64,000 bases of DNA from Mycobacterium barrassiae. GTDB lineage: Bacteria; Actinomycetota; Actinomycetes; Mycobacteriales; Mycobacteriaceae. A program made the translations under genes and the position numbers. The notes under the pieces are model-generated. The model was not told the DNA's origin. It searched no databases and saw nothing but the letters and a program-made list of their open reading frames with translations. Shown piece by piece: positions 32,528-41,382 of the stretch. Numbering within the stretch: position 1 is the first letter of the stretch; every line of letters begins with the position of its first letter. The DNA lies in NCBI RefSeq assembly GCF_025822765.1, contig NZ_JACKUK010000029.1:124001-188000 (forward strand). The letters are read 5' to 3'.

Positions 32528-33105
32528 CGGATCGGTTCCAGCCGCGAGATCATCAGCCGGCCGTCGATGTCGGAGACGTCGAGGCGCAGCGTCCAGCGCA
32601 CCGTCTGGGGCTTTTCGCTGCCGGCGTTTTCACTGATCGACGTCGCCACCACCATCACGGTGTCGGTGCGCGACGCGAACTCGGCCATCTCGGGCGCCGA
32701 TGGCAGGGGCTGCCCCTGCGCGTTCGGCGGTTGATGGTGGACGTACTCCACAGCCACCGAATCGATCTGGCCGGTGGTGCGCGACTGCAACTTCTGAACC
32801 AGCTCCCGGTACGGCTTGACCGAGGCGTCGAAGTCGGCGTTCAGCTGTCCGACAGTGCCCTCGTGGAGCCGGGCCAGGCTGGCGTCGACGGTGTCCTTGT
32901 TCATGTTGATGAGCACGCTGGTCCAGTCGGCGGCGGCCTGCATCGCGCGGGTGCGGTAGCGCAGTTCCTCAGCGTCGCTGCGGTGCTGCGTCCAGATCAG
33001 GGCGGCGAGCACGATCGCTGCGACGGCGATCACACCGATCACCGCGGAGCCGATGCCGTAGCCGGAAATACCGGGACCAGCGTCGTCCTGCACGTCGTCG
33101 GGCAT
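32524..33105 (-). CDS. Mce-associated membrane protein, Rv0199-like
   Basis: A 193-residue protein with a short N-terminus and one transmembrane helix (IGSAVIGVIAVAAIVLAALIW, residues about 16-36). The rest is an exported alpha+beta domain ending GRLMISRLEPIR, like the Mce-associated (MAS-type) proteins. ATG 33105 is preceded by TACCCT (33118-33113, minus strand) with 7 nt between, and has no ribosome site, so it is likely leaderless. It is divergent from zmp1. With its partner it mirrors the Rv0199-Rv0200 pair. Confidence 0.8.
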   Translation of the reverse strand: MPDDVQDDAGPGISGYGIGSAVIGVIAVAAIVLAALIWTQHRSDAEELRYRTRAMQAAADWTSVLINMNKDTVDASLARLHEGTVGQLNADFDASVKPYRELVQKLQSRTTGQIDSVAVEYVHHQPPNAQGQPLPSAPEMAEFASRTDTVMVVATSISENAGSEKPQTVRWTLRLDVSDIDGRLMISRLEPIR

Positions 33106-33112
33106 GCGCGTG

Positions 33113-33118
33113 AGGGTA
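33113..33118 (-). promoter_or_regulatory. -10 hexamer TACCCT for the leaderless Rv0199-like gene
   Basis: On the minus strand it ends 7 nt before ATG 33105. The same hexamer and spacing occur before GTG 21414. Confidence 0.5.
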
Positions 33119-33170
33119 CCTGGCGCGCTGTGCCGCGCGGCCCCGACGACCTGTCTGGCACCCTGGTGGG

Positions 33171-35186
33171 GTGACGGTAGAAACGACGCACGGCGCAGCG
33201 GGAGCGACCATCAGATCCGGTATCGACCTGAGCTACGTCGACTCTGACGCCCGCCCACAAGACGATCTGTTCGGCCACGTCAACGGCCGCTGGCTGGCCG
33301 AGTACGAGATGCCCGGCGACCGGGCCACCGACGGCGCGTTCCGCGCGCTGTACGACCGCGCCGAGGAGCAGGTCCGCGACCTGATCACCGAAGCCGCATC
33401 ATCCGGCGCCGCAAAAGGCACTGACGAGCAGCGCATCGGCGACCTGTACGCCAGCTTCATGGACGAGCAGGCCGTGGCCGCGCGGGGCGTGCAGCCGCTG
33501 CTGGACGAGTTGGCCGCCATCGACGCCGCCGCCACCCCCGAGGCGCTGGCCGCGGTGCTCGGGGCCTTGCAGCGCACCGACGTCGGCGGCGCGACGGGAA
33601 TCTACGTCGACACCGACTCGAAGAACTCCACCCGCTACCTGGTGCACCTGACCCAGTCCGGTCTGGGCCTGCCCGACGAGTCGTACTACCGCGAGGAGCA
33701 ACACGCGGAGATCCTCGCCGCCTATCCGCGCCACATCGCCGCGATGCTCGGACTCGTCTACGGCGAGGAGAGCCAACACAACGAGTGGCAGGCGACGGCG
33801 GAGCGCATCGTCGCGCTGGAGACCAAGCTGGCCGCGGCACATTGGGACGTGGTCAAGCGCCGCGACGCCGATCTGACCTACAACCTGAGGACCTTCGCCG
33901 ATCTGCCCGAAGAGGCGCCCGGCTTCGACTGGTCCGCATGGGTGACGGCGCTGGGACTCACGCCGCAGAAGGTGGCCGAAGTCGTTGTCCGCCAACCCGA
34001 CTACCTGACCGCTTTCGCCGCCGCCTGGGCCTCCGAAGACATCGAGGACTGGAAGTCATGGCTGCGGTGGCGGGTGATCAACTCCCGCGCGTTCCTGCTG
34101 ACCGACGACCTCATTGCCGAGAACTTCGAGTTCTACGGTCGCAGGCTCTCGGGCACCCAAGAGATCCGCGAGCGGTGGAAGCGCGCCGTGTCGCTGGTCG
34201 AGGGGCTGATGGGCGACGCCGTCGGAAGACTTTATGTCGAGCGGCATTTCCCGCCCCAGGCCAAGGCCCGGATGGACGAACTCGTGGCCAACCTGCGGGA
34301 GGCCTACCGCGTCAGCATCAACTCGCTGGAGTGGATGACGCCGCAGACGCGTGAGCGGGCGCTCGCCAAGCTCGACAAGTTCACGCCCAAGATCGGTTAT
34401 CCGGCGAAGTGGCGCGACTATTCGTCGCTGGTGATCGAGCGCGACGATCTGTACGGCAACTATCTGCGCGGATGCGCGGTGGAGTATGCGCGGGAGGTGG
34501 CCAAGCTCGGCGGGCCCGTCGACCGCGACGAGTGGTTCATGACCCCGCAGACCGTCAACGCGTACTACAACCCCGGGATGAACGAAATCGTCTTCCCCGC
34601 TGCGATTCTGCAGCCGCCGTTCTTCGACGCCGACGCGGACGACGCCGCCAATTACGGCGGTATCGGGGCCGTGATCGGCCATGAGATCGGGCACGGATTC
34701 GACGATCAGGGCGCCAAGTACGACGGCGACGGGAACCTGGTGGACTGGTGGACCGATGAGGACCGCGCCGAGTTCGGTAAGCGGACAAAAGCTTTGATCG
34801 AGCAGTACGACGAATACGTGCCGCGGACGCTGAGCAACGGCCACCACGTGAACGGCGCGTTCACCGTCGGCGAGAACATCGGCGATCTGGGCGGCCTCTC
34901 GATCGCGCTGTTGGCCTACCGGCTGTCGCTGAAGGGTGAGCCGGCGCCGGTGATCGACGGGCTGACCGGCGAGCAGCGGGTCTTCTTCGGCTGGGCGCAG
35001 GTGTGGCGCACGAAATCCCGTGACGCCGAGGCCATCCGGCGGCTCGCGACGGACCCGCACTCGCCACCGGAGTTCCGGTGCAACGGCGTCGTCCGCAATA
35101 TGGATGCGTTCTACGAGGCCTTCGGGGTCGACGAGTACGACGCGCTGTACCTCGATCCGCAGCGGCGGGTCCGGATCTGGAACTGA
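33171..35186 (+). CDS. zmp1: Zinc metalloprotease Zmp1 (M13/neprilysin family)
   Basis: A 671-residue M13 endopeptidase. The zinc motif HEIGHGFDDQG places His504, Glu505 and His508; the third ligand is the Glu of FTVGENIGDLGG. The substrate motif NAYYNPGMNEIVFPAAIL is intact. The C-terminus RRVRIWN is the family ending. In M. tuberculosis Zmp1 (Rv0198c, 663 residues) is exported without a classical signal peptide and dampens inflammasome activation; here too no signal peptide is visible. GTG 33171 gives a slightly longer N-terminus than Rv0198c. A strong hairpin follows the stop codon. Confidence 0.95.
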   Translation: MTVETTHGAAGATIRSGIDLSYVDSDARPQDDLFGHVNGRWLAEYEMPGDRATDGAFRALYDRAEEQVRDLITEAASSGAAKGTDEQRIGDLYASFMDEQAVAARGVQPLLDELAAIDAAATPEALAAVLGALQRTDVGGATGIYVDTDSKNSTRYLVHLTQSGLGLPDESYYREEQHAEILAAYPRHIAAMLGLVYGEESQHNEWQATAERIVALETKLAAAHWDVVKRRDADLTYNLRTFADLPEEAPGFDWSAWVTALGLTPQKVAEVVVRQPDYLTAFAAAWASEDIEDWKSWLRWRVINSRAFLLTDDLIAENFEFYGRRLSGTQEIRERWKRAVSLVEGLMGDAVGRLYVERHFPPQAKARMDELVANLREAYRVSINSLEWMTPQTRERALAKLDKFTPKIGYPAKWRDYSSLVIERDDLYGNYLRGCAVEYAREVAKLGGPVDRDEWFMTPQTVNAYYNPGMNEIVFPAAILQPPFFDADADDAANYGGIGAVIGHEIGHGFDDQGAKYDGDGNLVDWWTDEDRAEFGKRTKALIEQYDEYVPRTLSNGHHVNGAFTVGENIGDLGGLSIALLAYRLSLKGEPAPVIDGLTGEQRVFFGWAQVWRTKSRDAEAIRRLATDPHSPPEFRCNGVVRNMDAFYEAFGVDEYDALYLDPQRRVRIWN

Positions 35187-35191
35187 CGAAT

Positions 35192-35239
35192 AGACGCGAA
35201 ATCCCCCAATTCCGCAAGGATTTGGGGGATTTCGCGTCT
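35192..35239. terminator. Bidirectional hairpin between zmp1 and the L,D-transpeptidase
   Basis: AGACGCGAAATCCCCC (35192-35207) pairs with GGGGGATTTCGCGTCT (35224-35239), extended inward by AA/TT, with a loop of about 12 nt. It is a clear relative of the hairpin at 9704-9753, with paired differences in the stem. Confidence 0.75.
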
Positions 35240-35259
35240 TCTCGCGGTGGAAACCGCGG

Positions 35260-36309
35260 CTAGAACATCTGCCAGTCGGAGGCGCCGTCGGGTTTGTTGT
35301 ACAGCCCCACGGAGTTCTTGATGACGACGGGGTCACCACTGCCGAAGTTGTCGTAGAACCACTGCGCATCTTCCGGGCTCAGGTTGATGCAGCCGTGGCT
35401 GACGTTGCTGTTGCCCTGCGCGCCGACCGACCACGGTGCGCTGTGAACGAAGATGCCGCTGTTGTCGATCCGGACGGCGTCCTGCACCTTGAGCTTGTAG
35501 CCCTCGGCGGAGTTGACCGGCACACCGTAGGTCGACGAGTCCATGATGATGTCGGCGAACTTCTCAAGCACGTAGTAGGTGCCGTTCTTGGTCTCGTAGC
35601 CCTTCTTGCCCATCGAGACCGGGAACGTCTTCACCAGCTTGCCGTCACGCATGATCTCCATCTCATGCGTGCTGTTGTCGACGGTCGCGACCAACTGTTC
35701 GGGGACGGTGAAGCTCGACTTGGTGCCGGCGGCGTCGATGTAGACGGTGGTGCCGGCGGGCCAGAAGTCCTGCGGACGCCACCGCAACTGCGTGTCGCTG
35801 GTCCAGTAGAACCTGCCGGGAACCGGCGGCACGGACGTGATGTGCACGGCGTCCTGGGCCATCTGCCGGTTGGCGATGGGCCGCTGGAAGTTGATGTAGA
35901 TCGGCTTGGCGGCCCCGACCTTGGCACCGTTGGTCGGATTGAACGACGGCGGCAGGAACGGCGGCTCGCCGATGAACGGCGTCGGGTTCTGCCCCTCAGG
36001 CGTTCCTTCCGGGATGGCCATCGGCTGGGGCTGCCCAAAGAGCGGCGGCGGCGGGGGCGGCAGAGGCGCACCGAACTCAGGCGGCGCAGGCGGCCCGGGC
36101 GGGGCGGGCGGCGGGAATGCAGCCGGAACCGCCTCAGGCGGCAGCGGTGGCGCGGGCGGCGGCACTGGTGCGGCGGCCGGATCGACCGGAGCGGGCGGCG
36201 GTGGCGGGGCTGGTTGAGCCAGCGCTGACGGGGTGCTCAACACCATCCCGCCGACCAACCCAGCCGCCATCACAGCGGTAATCAGGCGCCTTCTCATCGG
36301 CTGCCGCAT
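35260..36309 (-). CDS. L,D-transpeptidase with proline-rich N-terminus (Rv0192-like)
   Basis: A 349-residue exported enzyme that makes 3-3 peptidoglycan cross-links. The signal peptide spans about 1-30, a Pro/Ala-rich linker about 31-95, then an Ig-like domain ([20 protein letters not shown]) and the YkuD catalytic domain. The active-site motif [11 protein letters not shown] carries Cys307, with His in [10 protein letters not shown] upstream. Mycobacterial enzymes of this type are targets of carbapenems. ATG 36309 has GGGAGG at a 6-nt spacing; ATG 36297 is also possible. It corresponds to Rv0192 (LdtMt4) by layout and synteny. Confidence 0.9.
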   Translation of the reverse strand: MRQPMRRRLITAVMAAGLVGGMVLSTPSALAQPAPPPPPAPVDPAAAPVPPPAPPLPPEAVPAAFPPPAPPGPPAPPEFGAPLPPPPPPLFGQPQPMAIPEGTPEGQNPTPFIGEPPFLPPSFNPTNGAKVGAAKPIYINFQRPIANRQMAQDAVHITSVPPVPGRFYWTSDTQLRWRPQDFWPAGTTVYIDAAGTKSSFTVPEQLVATVDNSTHEMEIMRDGKLVKTFPVSMGKKGYETKNGTYYVLEKFADIIMDSSTYGVPVNSAEGYKLKVQDAVRIDNSGIFVHSAPWSVGAQGNSNVSHGCINLSPEDAQWFYDNFGSGDPVVIKNSVGLYNKPDGASDWQMF

Positions 36310-36458
36310 ACATGACCTCCCAGTCGCACAACTTCGTCCAGTGTGGCACAGCGCCCCACGTGATTTTTACGATCGCAATGCCGCGAAACCCCTGACCACC
36401 GCGCCGCGCAGGGCGCTGACCTGCTGTGTTTATCGTCCACAGGAGCCAAACGTTACGG

Positions 36459-36483
36459 CTCGAACGTACGACTCGAACGTACG
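36459..36483. repeat. Two tandem 12-nt repeats CTCGAACGTACG
   Basis: Copies at 36459-36470 and 36472-36483 (period 13), each with a CGTACG palindrome, end one base before the ricR stop codon at 36485-36487. They could be protein sites in the 175-nt gap upstream of the transpeptidase or simply a local duplication. Confidence 0.5.
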
Positions 36484-36484
36484 G

Positions 36485-36784
36485 CTAAGAGCGCACCAAC
36501 CGGGCGATGGCGGCCGACGCCTCGGCAAGCTTGGCCTCGGCCTCGGTGCCGCCCTCGGCGACGGCCTGGCTGACACAGTGGCCCAGATGCTCGTCGAGCA
36601 GCCCCAGCGCGACGGACTGCAGTGCGCTGTTGACGGCACTGATCTGGGTCAGCACGTCGATGCAGTACTTGTCCTCGTCGATCATCTTCGCGATGCCGCG
36701 AACCTGACCTTCGATCCTGCGCAACCGCTTCGCGTAGTTGTCCTTCTGCGGCGAGTAACCCGGCTCGGCGTTTTCCTCAGCCAT
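36485..36784 (-). CDS. ricR: Copper-sensing repressor RicR (CsoR family)
   Basis: A 99-residue four-helix Cu(I) sensor. The CsoR metal-site residues are Cys41 (DKYC), His66 and Cys70 (DEHLGHC), equivalent to Cys36/His61/Cys65 of M. tuberculosis CsoR. RLRRIEGQVRGIAKMI is the family signature. Without copper it represses DNA, and Cu(I) releases it. ATG 36784 overlaps the stop of the DUF305 lipoprotein gene by 1 nt (TGATG), so both are in one operon behind the operator at 37424-37440. Synteny matches Rv0190 (RicR). Confidence 0.92.
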   Translation of the reverse strand: MAEENAEPGYSPQKDNYAKRLRRIEGQVRGIAKMIDEDKYCIDVLTQISAVNSALQSVALGLLDEHLGHCVSQAVAEGGTEAEAKLAEASAAIARLVRS

Positions 36785-37407
36785 CACTGCCCGCCTTTCA
36801 GCATCTGAGTCATCTGGGTGATCTCTGCCTGCTGCGAATCGATGATGGACTGCGCCATGCGCTTGACGTCCACGTTCTGGCCGTTGGCCACCTCGGCCTT
36901 GGCCATCTCGATGGCCCCCTGGTGGTGGCCGATCATCGACTGCAACCACAACGTGTCGAACTCCGGGCCGGACAGCGACCGGAGTTTGGCCATCGTCGCG
37001 TCGTCGACCATGCCCTGCATCGCACCGTGGTGACCGCCTGCGCCGTGCGAGGCGTCGTCATCGGGATTTTCGTCCCATTGCACGAGGAACACCCGCAATG
37101 CGTTGATCTCGGGCTGCTGTGCAGCGGTGATCTGGTTGGCCAGGGCGATCAGTTCGGGATCGGTGGAACGCTCGGGCACCAGGGCCGACAGCTCGATCGC
37201 CTGCTGGTGGTGCGGAATCATGTTCTCCGCGAACGCACGGTCGTCGGCGTTGAAGCCCGCAGGCTCCATGCTGACGGTGGACTCGCGGGTCGTACCCGCG
37301 TCGGTCTTCTCCTCCGAACTCGAGCACGCGGACAGGAACAGCGCGGCGAAGACGGCTAGGACAACGACGGGGACGAGGGCTGCGGTACGGGTGACGCGAT
37401 CCGGCAT
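36784..37407 (-). CDS. DUF305 lipoprotein, probable copper-response protein
   Basis: A 207-residue lipoprotein: hydrophobic signal (ALVPVVVLAVFAALF) and lipobox LSAC near residue 28. The mature part is a DUF305 ferritin-like domain with two paired motifs, MIPHHQQAIELS and MIGHHQGAIEMA. A His/Met-rich loop between them (SHGAGGHHGAMQGM) suits metal binding outside the membrane. It is first in an operon with ricR, and the RicR/CsoR-type palindrome lies 17 nt before its ATG, so copper should induce it. Surface copper sequestration is the likely role. The longer reading frame upstream crosses the operator and is rejected. Confidence 0.87.
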   Translation of the reverse strand: MPDRVTRTAALVPVVVLAVFAALFLSACSSSEEKTDAGTTRESTVSMEPAGFNADDRAFAENMIPHHQQAIELSALVPERSTDPELIALANQITAAQQPEINALRVFLVQWDENPDDDASHGAGGHHGAMQGMVDDATMAKLRSLSGPEFDTLWLQSMIGHHQGAIEMAKAEVANGQNVDVKRMAQSIIDSQQAEITQMTQMLKGGQ

Positions 37408-37423
37408 GACGCCACCATACCGG

Positions 37424-37440
37424 ATACCCCAGAGGGGTAT
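37424..37440. promoter_or_regulatory. RicR/CsoR-type copper operator
   Basis: ATACCCC-AGA-GGGGTAT is a perfect palindrome of the TACCC/GGGTA kind bound by CsoR-family repressors. It sits 17 nt upstream of the DUF305-ricR operon and 47 nt upstream of ilvD, just before the ilvD -35. Confidence 0.75.
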
Positions 37441-37450
37441 AAATATCGGT

Positions 37451-37479
37451 TTGGCCGGGTGAAACACCGGGGGCATACT
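37451..37479 (+). promoter_or_regulatory. ilvD promoter, leaderless
   Basis: -35 TTGGCC (37451-37456), 17-nt spacer, -10 CATACT (37474-37479), then 7 nt to ATG 37487. No ribosome-binding site. Confidence 0.6.
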
Positions 37480-37486
37480 GGCTGCC

Positions 37487-39193
37487 ATGCCCTCAGACTC
37501 CGCTAGCCCCGATATCAAGCCACGCAGTCGCGACGTCACCGACGGCCTCGAGAAGGCCGCCGCCCGCGGGATGCTGCGCGCGGTAGGCATGGAGGACGGC
37601 GACTTCGCCAAACCGCAGATCGGCGTCGGGTCGTCGTGGAACGAGATCACCCCGTGCAACCTGTCCCTGGACCGGTTGGCCAAGGCCGTCAAGGATGGGG
37701 TGCACGCCGCGGGCGGATACCCGCTGGAGTTCGGCACCATCTCGGTGTCCGACGGCATCTCGATGGGCCACGAGGGCATGCACTTCTCGCTGGTGAGCCG
37801 CGAGGTCATCGCCGACAGCGTCGAGACCGTGATGCAGGCCGAGCGCCTGGACGGTTCGGTGCTGCTGGCCGGCTGCGACAAGTCGCTGCCCGGAATGCTG
37901 ATGGCGGCGGCCCGGCTCGACCTGGCGAGCGTGTTCCTCTATGCCGGGTCGATCCTGCCCGGTATCGCCAAACTGTCGGACGGCAGCGAGAAGGAAGTGA
38001 CGATCATCGACGCCTTCGAGGCGGTCGGCGCGTGCGCGCGCGGACTGATGTCGAGGGAGGACGTCGACGCGATCGAGCGGGCGATCTGTCCCGGCGAAGG
38101 CGCCTGCGGCGGCATGTACACGGCCAACACCATGGCCAGCGCGGCCGAGGCGCTGGGCATGTCGCTGCCCGGCTCGGCCGCTCCCCCGGCCACCGACCGC
38201 CGCCGCGACGGGTTCGCCCGGCGCAGCGGCGAGGCCGTCGTCGAACTCTTGCGCCGCGGGATCACCGCGCGCGACATCCTGGTCAAGGAAGCGTTCGAGA
38301 ACGCGATCGCGGTGGTGATGGCGTTCGGCGGGTCGACCAACGCCGTGCTGCACCTGCTGGCAATCGCACACGAGGCGAACGTGAAGCTGTCGCTGGAGGA
38401 CTTCACCCGCGTCGGCAACAAGGTGCCACACCTGGCCGACGTCAAACCGTTCGGCTCGCACGTGATGACCGACGTGGACCGGATCGGCGGGGTGCCGGTG
38501 GTGATGAAGGCGCTGCTGGATGCCGGACTGTTGCACGGCGACGTCCTGACCGTCACCGGGCAGACCATGGCACAGAACCTCGCCCACATCGCACCGCCTG
38601 ACCCGGACGGCAAGGTGCTGCGGGCGCTGTCCGACCCGATCCATCCCACCGGCGGCATCACGGTCCTGCACGGGTCGCTGGCGCCGGAAGGCGCGGTGGT
38701 GAAGTCGGCAGGCTTCGACTCCGACGTGTTCGAAGGCACCGCAAGGGTTTTCGAGCGTGAGCGGGCTGCTCTGGACGCTCTCGAGGACGGCACCATCACC
38801 GCAGGCGACGTCGTCGTCATTCGCTACGAGGGCCCCAAGGGGGGTCCCGGCATGCGGGAGATGCTGGCCATCACCGGCGCCATCAAGGGTGCGGGTCTCG
38901 GCAAGGATGTGCTGCTGATGACCGACGGCCGCTTCTCCGGCGGTACCACCGGACTGTGCGTCGGACACGTCGCACCCGAGGCCGTCGACGGCGGTCCCAT
39001 CGCCTTCCTGCGGGACGGCGACCGCATCCGTCTCGACGTGGCCAAGGGCACCCTCGACGTGCTGGTCGATCCGGCCGAATTCGATTCGCGCAAGGTGGGT
39101 TTCGAACCACTACCGCCGCGCTACACCACCGGCGTGCTGGCCAAGTACACCAAGCTGGTGGGCTCTGCCGCCGGCGGCGCCGTCTGCGGCTAG
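37487..39193 (+). CDS. ilvD: Dihydroxy-acid dehydratase
   Basis: A 568-residue Fe-S dehydratase that converts 2,3-dihydroxy-isovalerate and -methylvalerate to the 2-keto acids of valine, isoleucine and pantothenate synthesis. Cluster and substrate signatures [15 protein letters not shown] and [16 protein letters not shown] are present, and the C-terminal domain has [19 protein letters not shown]. Length is typical (Rv0189c is similar). The start is supported by a leaderless promoter. The divergent copper operon shares the promoter region; Fe-S dehydratases of this kind are known copper targets, which may give the neighbourhood meaning. Confidence 0.95.
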   Translation: MPSDSASPDIKPRSRDVTDGLEKAAARGMLRAVGMEDGDFAKPQIGVGSSWNEITPCNLSLDRLAKAVKDGVHAAGGYPLEFGTISVSDGISMGHEGMHFSLVSREVIADSVETVMQAERLDGSVLLAGCDKSLPGMLMAAARLDLASVFLYAGSILPGIAKLSDGSEKEVTIIDAFEAVGACARGLMSREDVDAIERAICPGEGACGGMYTANTMASAAEALGMSLPGSAAPPATDRRRDGFARRSGEAVVELLRRGITARDILVKEAFENAIAVVMAFGGSTNAVLHLLAIAHEANVKLSLEDFTRVGNKVPHLADVKPFGSHVMTDVDRIGGVPVVMKALLDAGLLHGDVLTVTGQTMAQNLAHIAPPDPDGKVLRALSDPIHPTGGITVLHGSLAPEGAVVKSAGFDSDVFEGTARVFERERAALDALEDGTITAGDVVVIRYEGPKGGPGMREMLAITGAIKGAGLGKDVLLMTDGRFSGGTTGLCVGHVAPEAVDGGPIAFLRDGDRIRLDVAKGTLDVLVDPAEFDSRKVGFEPLPPRYTTGVLAKYTKLVGSAAGGAVCG

Positions 39194-39200
39194 CGCTACG

Positions 39201-39980
39201 TCAGCCAACCGCGAATTCGGCATATACCGCTGGCAGGAATCCGGCCAGGTGGTTCATCTCCTGCGCGCAGTGCACCATAAGGTCTCGCGGATCCGGTAGC
39301 TGGTGCGCGGCGATGGGCCGAATCACCGTGTCGGTCAGCGTATTTCCCTTCCGCAGCCCGATGTATGGCCCGCCCATCCAGAACCGGGACCGCATCTCGG
39401 TACCGTTCGCGGTGGCCCGCACGTGGTGTACGAACCAACCGATGTCGACAGGCACCTCCGAGGATCCCAGCCGGGCGCACACCGCGACGTCACCGCCGAG
39501 GCGCGCGGCGTCGAGCCCGATCACCTGGGGTTCCACGAATTGGATCGCGGCCTTCGCGTACGCCGACCCGAGGTACTCCTCGATCAACGATGTGCGCCCG
39601 ACCCAACTGCCGTCGGGGCCGCCGTCACTCCAGCGCGCCGACGCATGCGCCCGCGGATGCCACAGCTTATAGCGTCGCGAATCGCTCCCGTGCCAGCCGA
39701 ACCACCAGTCCCACATCGCGGGGCTGACACCCGGCATGTCGGTGCGCACTGACACCTGGAAGCCACCGCCACGCAGCTGACCGTAGCCGTTCTCGGTCTG
39801 CTGGTAGCCCTCGTCGAGAATCCTTCCCGCAGAATCGAATCCGAGCAGGGTCTGATCAGCCTGCGGACCGTGCTCCAGCGCGACCACCACATGCCTGGGC
39901 AGCTCGGCCATCTCCGGATTGAAGTACTTGCCCCACGGGGTGTCCGCGTCGCCATCGCGGTAGCCCAGATATGCGCTCAT
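39201..39980 (-). CDS. PhlG-like (2,4-diacetylphloroglucinol hydrolase family) C-C hydrolase
   Basis: A 259-residue protein resembling the DAPG hydrolase PhlG, a zinc enzyme that cleaves an acyl group from an acylated phloroglucinol ring. HCAQEMNHLAGFLP near the C-terminus gives an H-x3-E pair as in the PhlG zinc site. Other metal residues are expected near WHPRAHASARW and VEPQVIG. There is no signal peptide. ATG 39980 overlaps the stop of the upstream flavoprotein gene by one base (TGATG). The operon is controlled from the divergent region with the IclR gene. The natural substrate is unknown; an acylated phenol or polyketide is plausible. Confidence 0.72.
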   Translation of the reverse strand: MSAYLGYRDGDADTPWGKYFNPEMAELPRHVVVALEHGPQADQTLLGFDSAGRILDEGYQQTENGYGQLRGGGFQVSVRTDMPGVSPAMWDWWFGWHGSDSRRYKLWHPRAHASARWSDGGPDGSWVGRTSLIEEYLGSAYAKAAIQFVEPQVIGLDAARLGGDVAVCARLGSSEVPVDIGWFVHHVRATANGTEMRSRFWMGGPYIGLRKGNTLTDTVIRPIAAHQLPDPRDLMVHCAQEMNHLAGFLPAVYAEFAVG

Positions 39981-41317
39981 CACACCCGTCCCATCCACGG
40001 GTAGAAACGGCTGTCGGGATCGTATGCGGCGCGGGCCTTGTCCAGCCGCGCCATCGCCTCATCGGTGGCGAACCGCGCCGGCCGTTGGCCGAGATTCTCG
40101 TCGGCCAACTGGATTCCGGCCGCCAGGTGCGCCATTTCGGCCATGTTGGCCCGGGGCCAATCCGCGTACTTGTCGTCGTCGGCCTCGTCCAGCCAGCCCC
40201 CGTAGAGCGCCAGGTAGATCTCGGCTTCGACGCTGTAGGCCATGTCCTGGCGGGTCGGTGACGGTCCCCAGTTCAGCCACAGGAAGTGCGCCGGGTGCGG
40301 CGGCATGGTGTCGAGGATGCGTTGGATCCCCGGCATCAGGTCCTCCGCCGACGCCGACGTCCACATGTTGTCCGCGGAGTAGCGGTGATCCTCGAGGTAG
40401 TTGCCCATCACGGCGGTGTACCAGGTCGGTAGATCCGTTGGGGCGTAAGGGACTTTGGTGATGGCCTTGTCAATGGCCGGGCAGGTGCCCAGGAGCGCGA
40501 GCGCTTCCTCGGCCTCCCTCTCGTTGTCCGCGAACACCGGCGACGCGAGCAGGATCGCGGGACTGTCCATCCCGATATCCGGCACGCTCTTGGTGGCGAG
40601 GATCTGCAGTTCCACCCTGCGGTCGACGTCGGCACTGATAGCACGCGCCCAGGTGAACACCTCGTCGGCACAGTCGAACGGGTAGACGTACAGGCTCATG
40701 CCGCAGACGGCGGGCTTGGCGTACAGCTTGAGGTGAAACGCGGTCACGACCGCGAAGAAGCCGGGGCCCGCGCCTCGCGCCGACCAGTACAGGTCGGGGT
40801 GGTTCTCGGCGTCGATGTATAGCTTCTCGCCGTCTGCGGTGATCACGTCGAGACCGATCACGCTCTCGCACGCCGGCCCGTAGACCCGGCTGTTCCAGCC
40901 GTAGCCACCCTGGAGCAGATATCCGCCGATACACACGCCCTTGCAGTGACCGGCGGGGAAGAACAGGCCCTCGGCGTCCAGTTCAGCCGCGAGGATGCTG
41001 CCACCCTTGCCGGGGCCCGCCACCGCGACCATCTTGTCCTTGTCGATGGTCGCCTGATCGAACCCGTGCATGTCGAGCAGGAGACCGCCGTCGCGTAGAT
41101 GGTTGGCCGCCCAACTGTGGCCGCCGGACCGAATGCCGACCTGGAGATCGTTGGCCTTCGCGTAGGCAAGTGCGGCGACGATGTCGTCGTCGTCGCGGGC
41201 CTGCACGATCACCGCCGGAAACCGGTCGGGCACCCGCTGGTTCCACACGGTCGAGCGCCGGGCGGTCTCGTAACCCTCGTCGCCGCGAACGAAGTATCGC
41301 CCTTCTGGAAGCGTCAC
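39980..41317 (-). CDS. FAD-linked oxidase, berberine-bridge-enzyme type with bicovalent flavin
   Basis: A 445-residue flavoprotein oxidase. The FAD-binding domain has VGIRSGGHSWA with His67 and PAGHCKGVCIGGYLLQGGYG with Cys125, positions that attach FAD through both histidine and cysteine in BBE-like enzymes. The C-terminal BBE segment (AAYDPDSRFYPWMGRV) completes the family plan. It oxidises alcohols, phenols or sugars with O2. No signal peptide is seen. Start is GTG 41317 with AGGAGG at 41328-41323. It is first in an operon with the PhlG-like gene and divergent from the IclR regulator, so the oxidase and C-C hydrolase probably act in sequence. Confidence 0.85.
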   Translation of the reverse strand: MTLPEGRYFVRGDEGYETARRSTVWNQRVPDRFPAVIVQARDDDDIVAALAYAKANDLQVGIRSGGHSWAANHLRDGGLLLDMHGFDQATIDKDKMVAVAGPGKGGSILAAELDAEGLFFPAGHCKGVCIGGYLLQGGYGWNSRVYGPACESVIGLDVITADGEKLYIDAENHPDLYWSARGAGPGFFAVVTAFHLKLYAKPAVCGMSLYVYPFDCADEVFTWARAISADVDRRVELQILATKSVPDIGMDSPAILLASPVFADNEREAEEALALLGTCPAIDKAITKVPYAPTDLPTWYTAVMGNYLEDHRYSADNMWTSASAEDLMPGIQRILDTMPPHPAHFLWLNWGPSPTRQDMAYSVEAEIYLALYGGWLDEADDDKYADWPRANMAEMAHLAAGIQLADENLGQRPARFATDEAMARLDKARAAYDPDSRFYPWMGRV

Positions 41318-41329
41318 CGGGACCTCCTA

Positions 41330-41368
41330 GATTCGCAATCCGAATCTCTGCGGTCCGGATTGCGGATC
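41330..41368. promoter_or_regulatory. Large inverted repeat, candidate IclR operator
   Basis: GATTCGCAATCCG (41330-41342) and CGGATTGCGGATC (41356-41368) are complementary at 12 of 13 positions with a 13-nt centre. The site sits between the flavin oxidase ribosome site and the IclR -10 (41371-41376), ideal for control of both divergent genes. Confidence 0.65.
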
Positions 41369-41370
41369 AA

Positions 41371-41376
41371 TATAGT
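41371..41376 (+). promoter_or_regulatory. -10 TATAGT for leaderless iclR-type gene
   Basis: TATAGT then 6 nt and GTG 41383. The purine run GAAGGAG at 41377-41383 touches the start codon and is too close to act as a ribosome site. Confidence 0.55.
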
Positions 41377-41382
41377 GAAGGA

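Noticed and set aside
36455-36487. LexA (SOS) box in the CTCGAACGTACG repeats
   Set aside because: TCGAAC occurs twice as a direct repeat, but the inverted GTTCGA half is absent.
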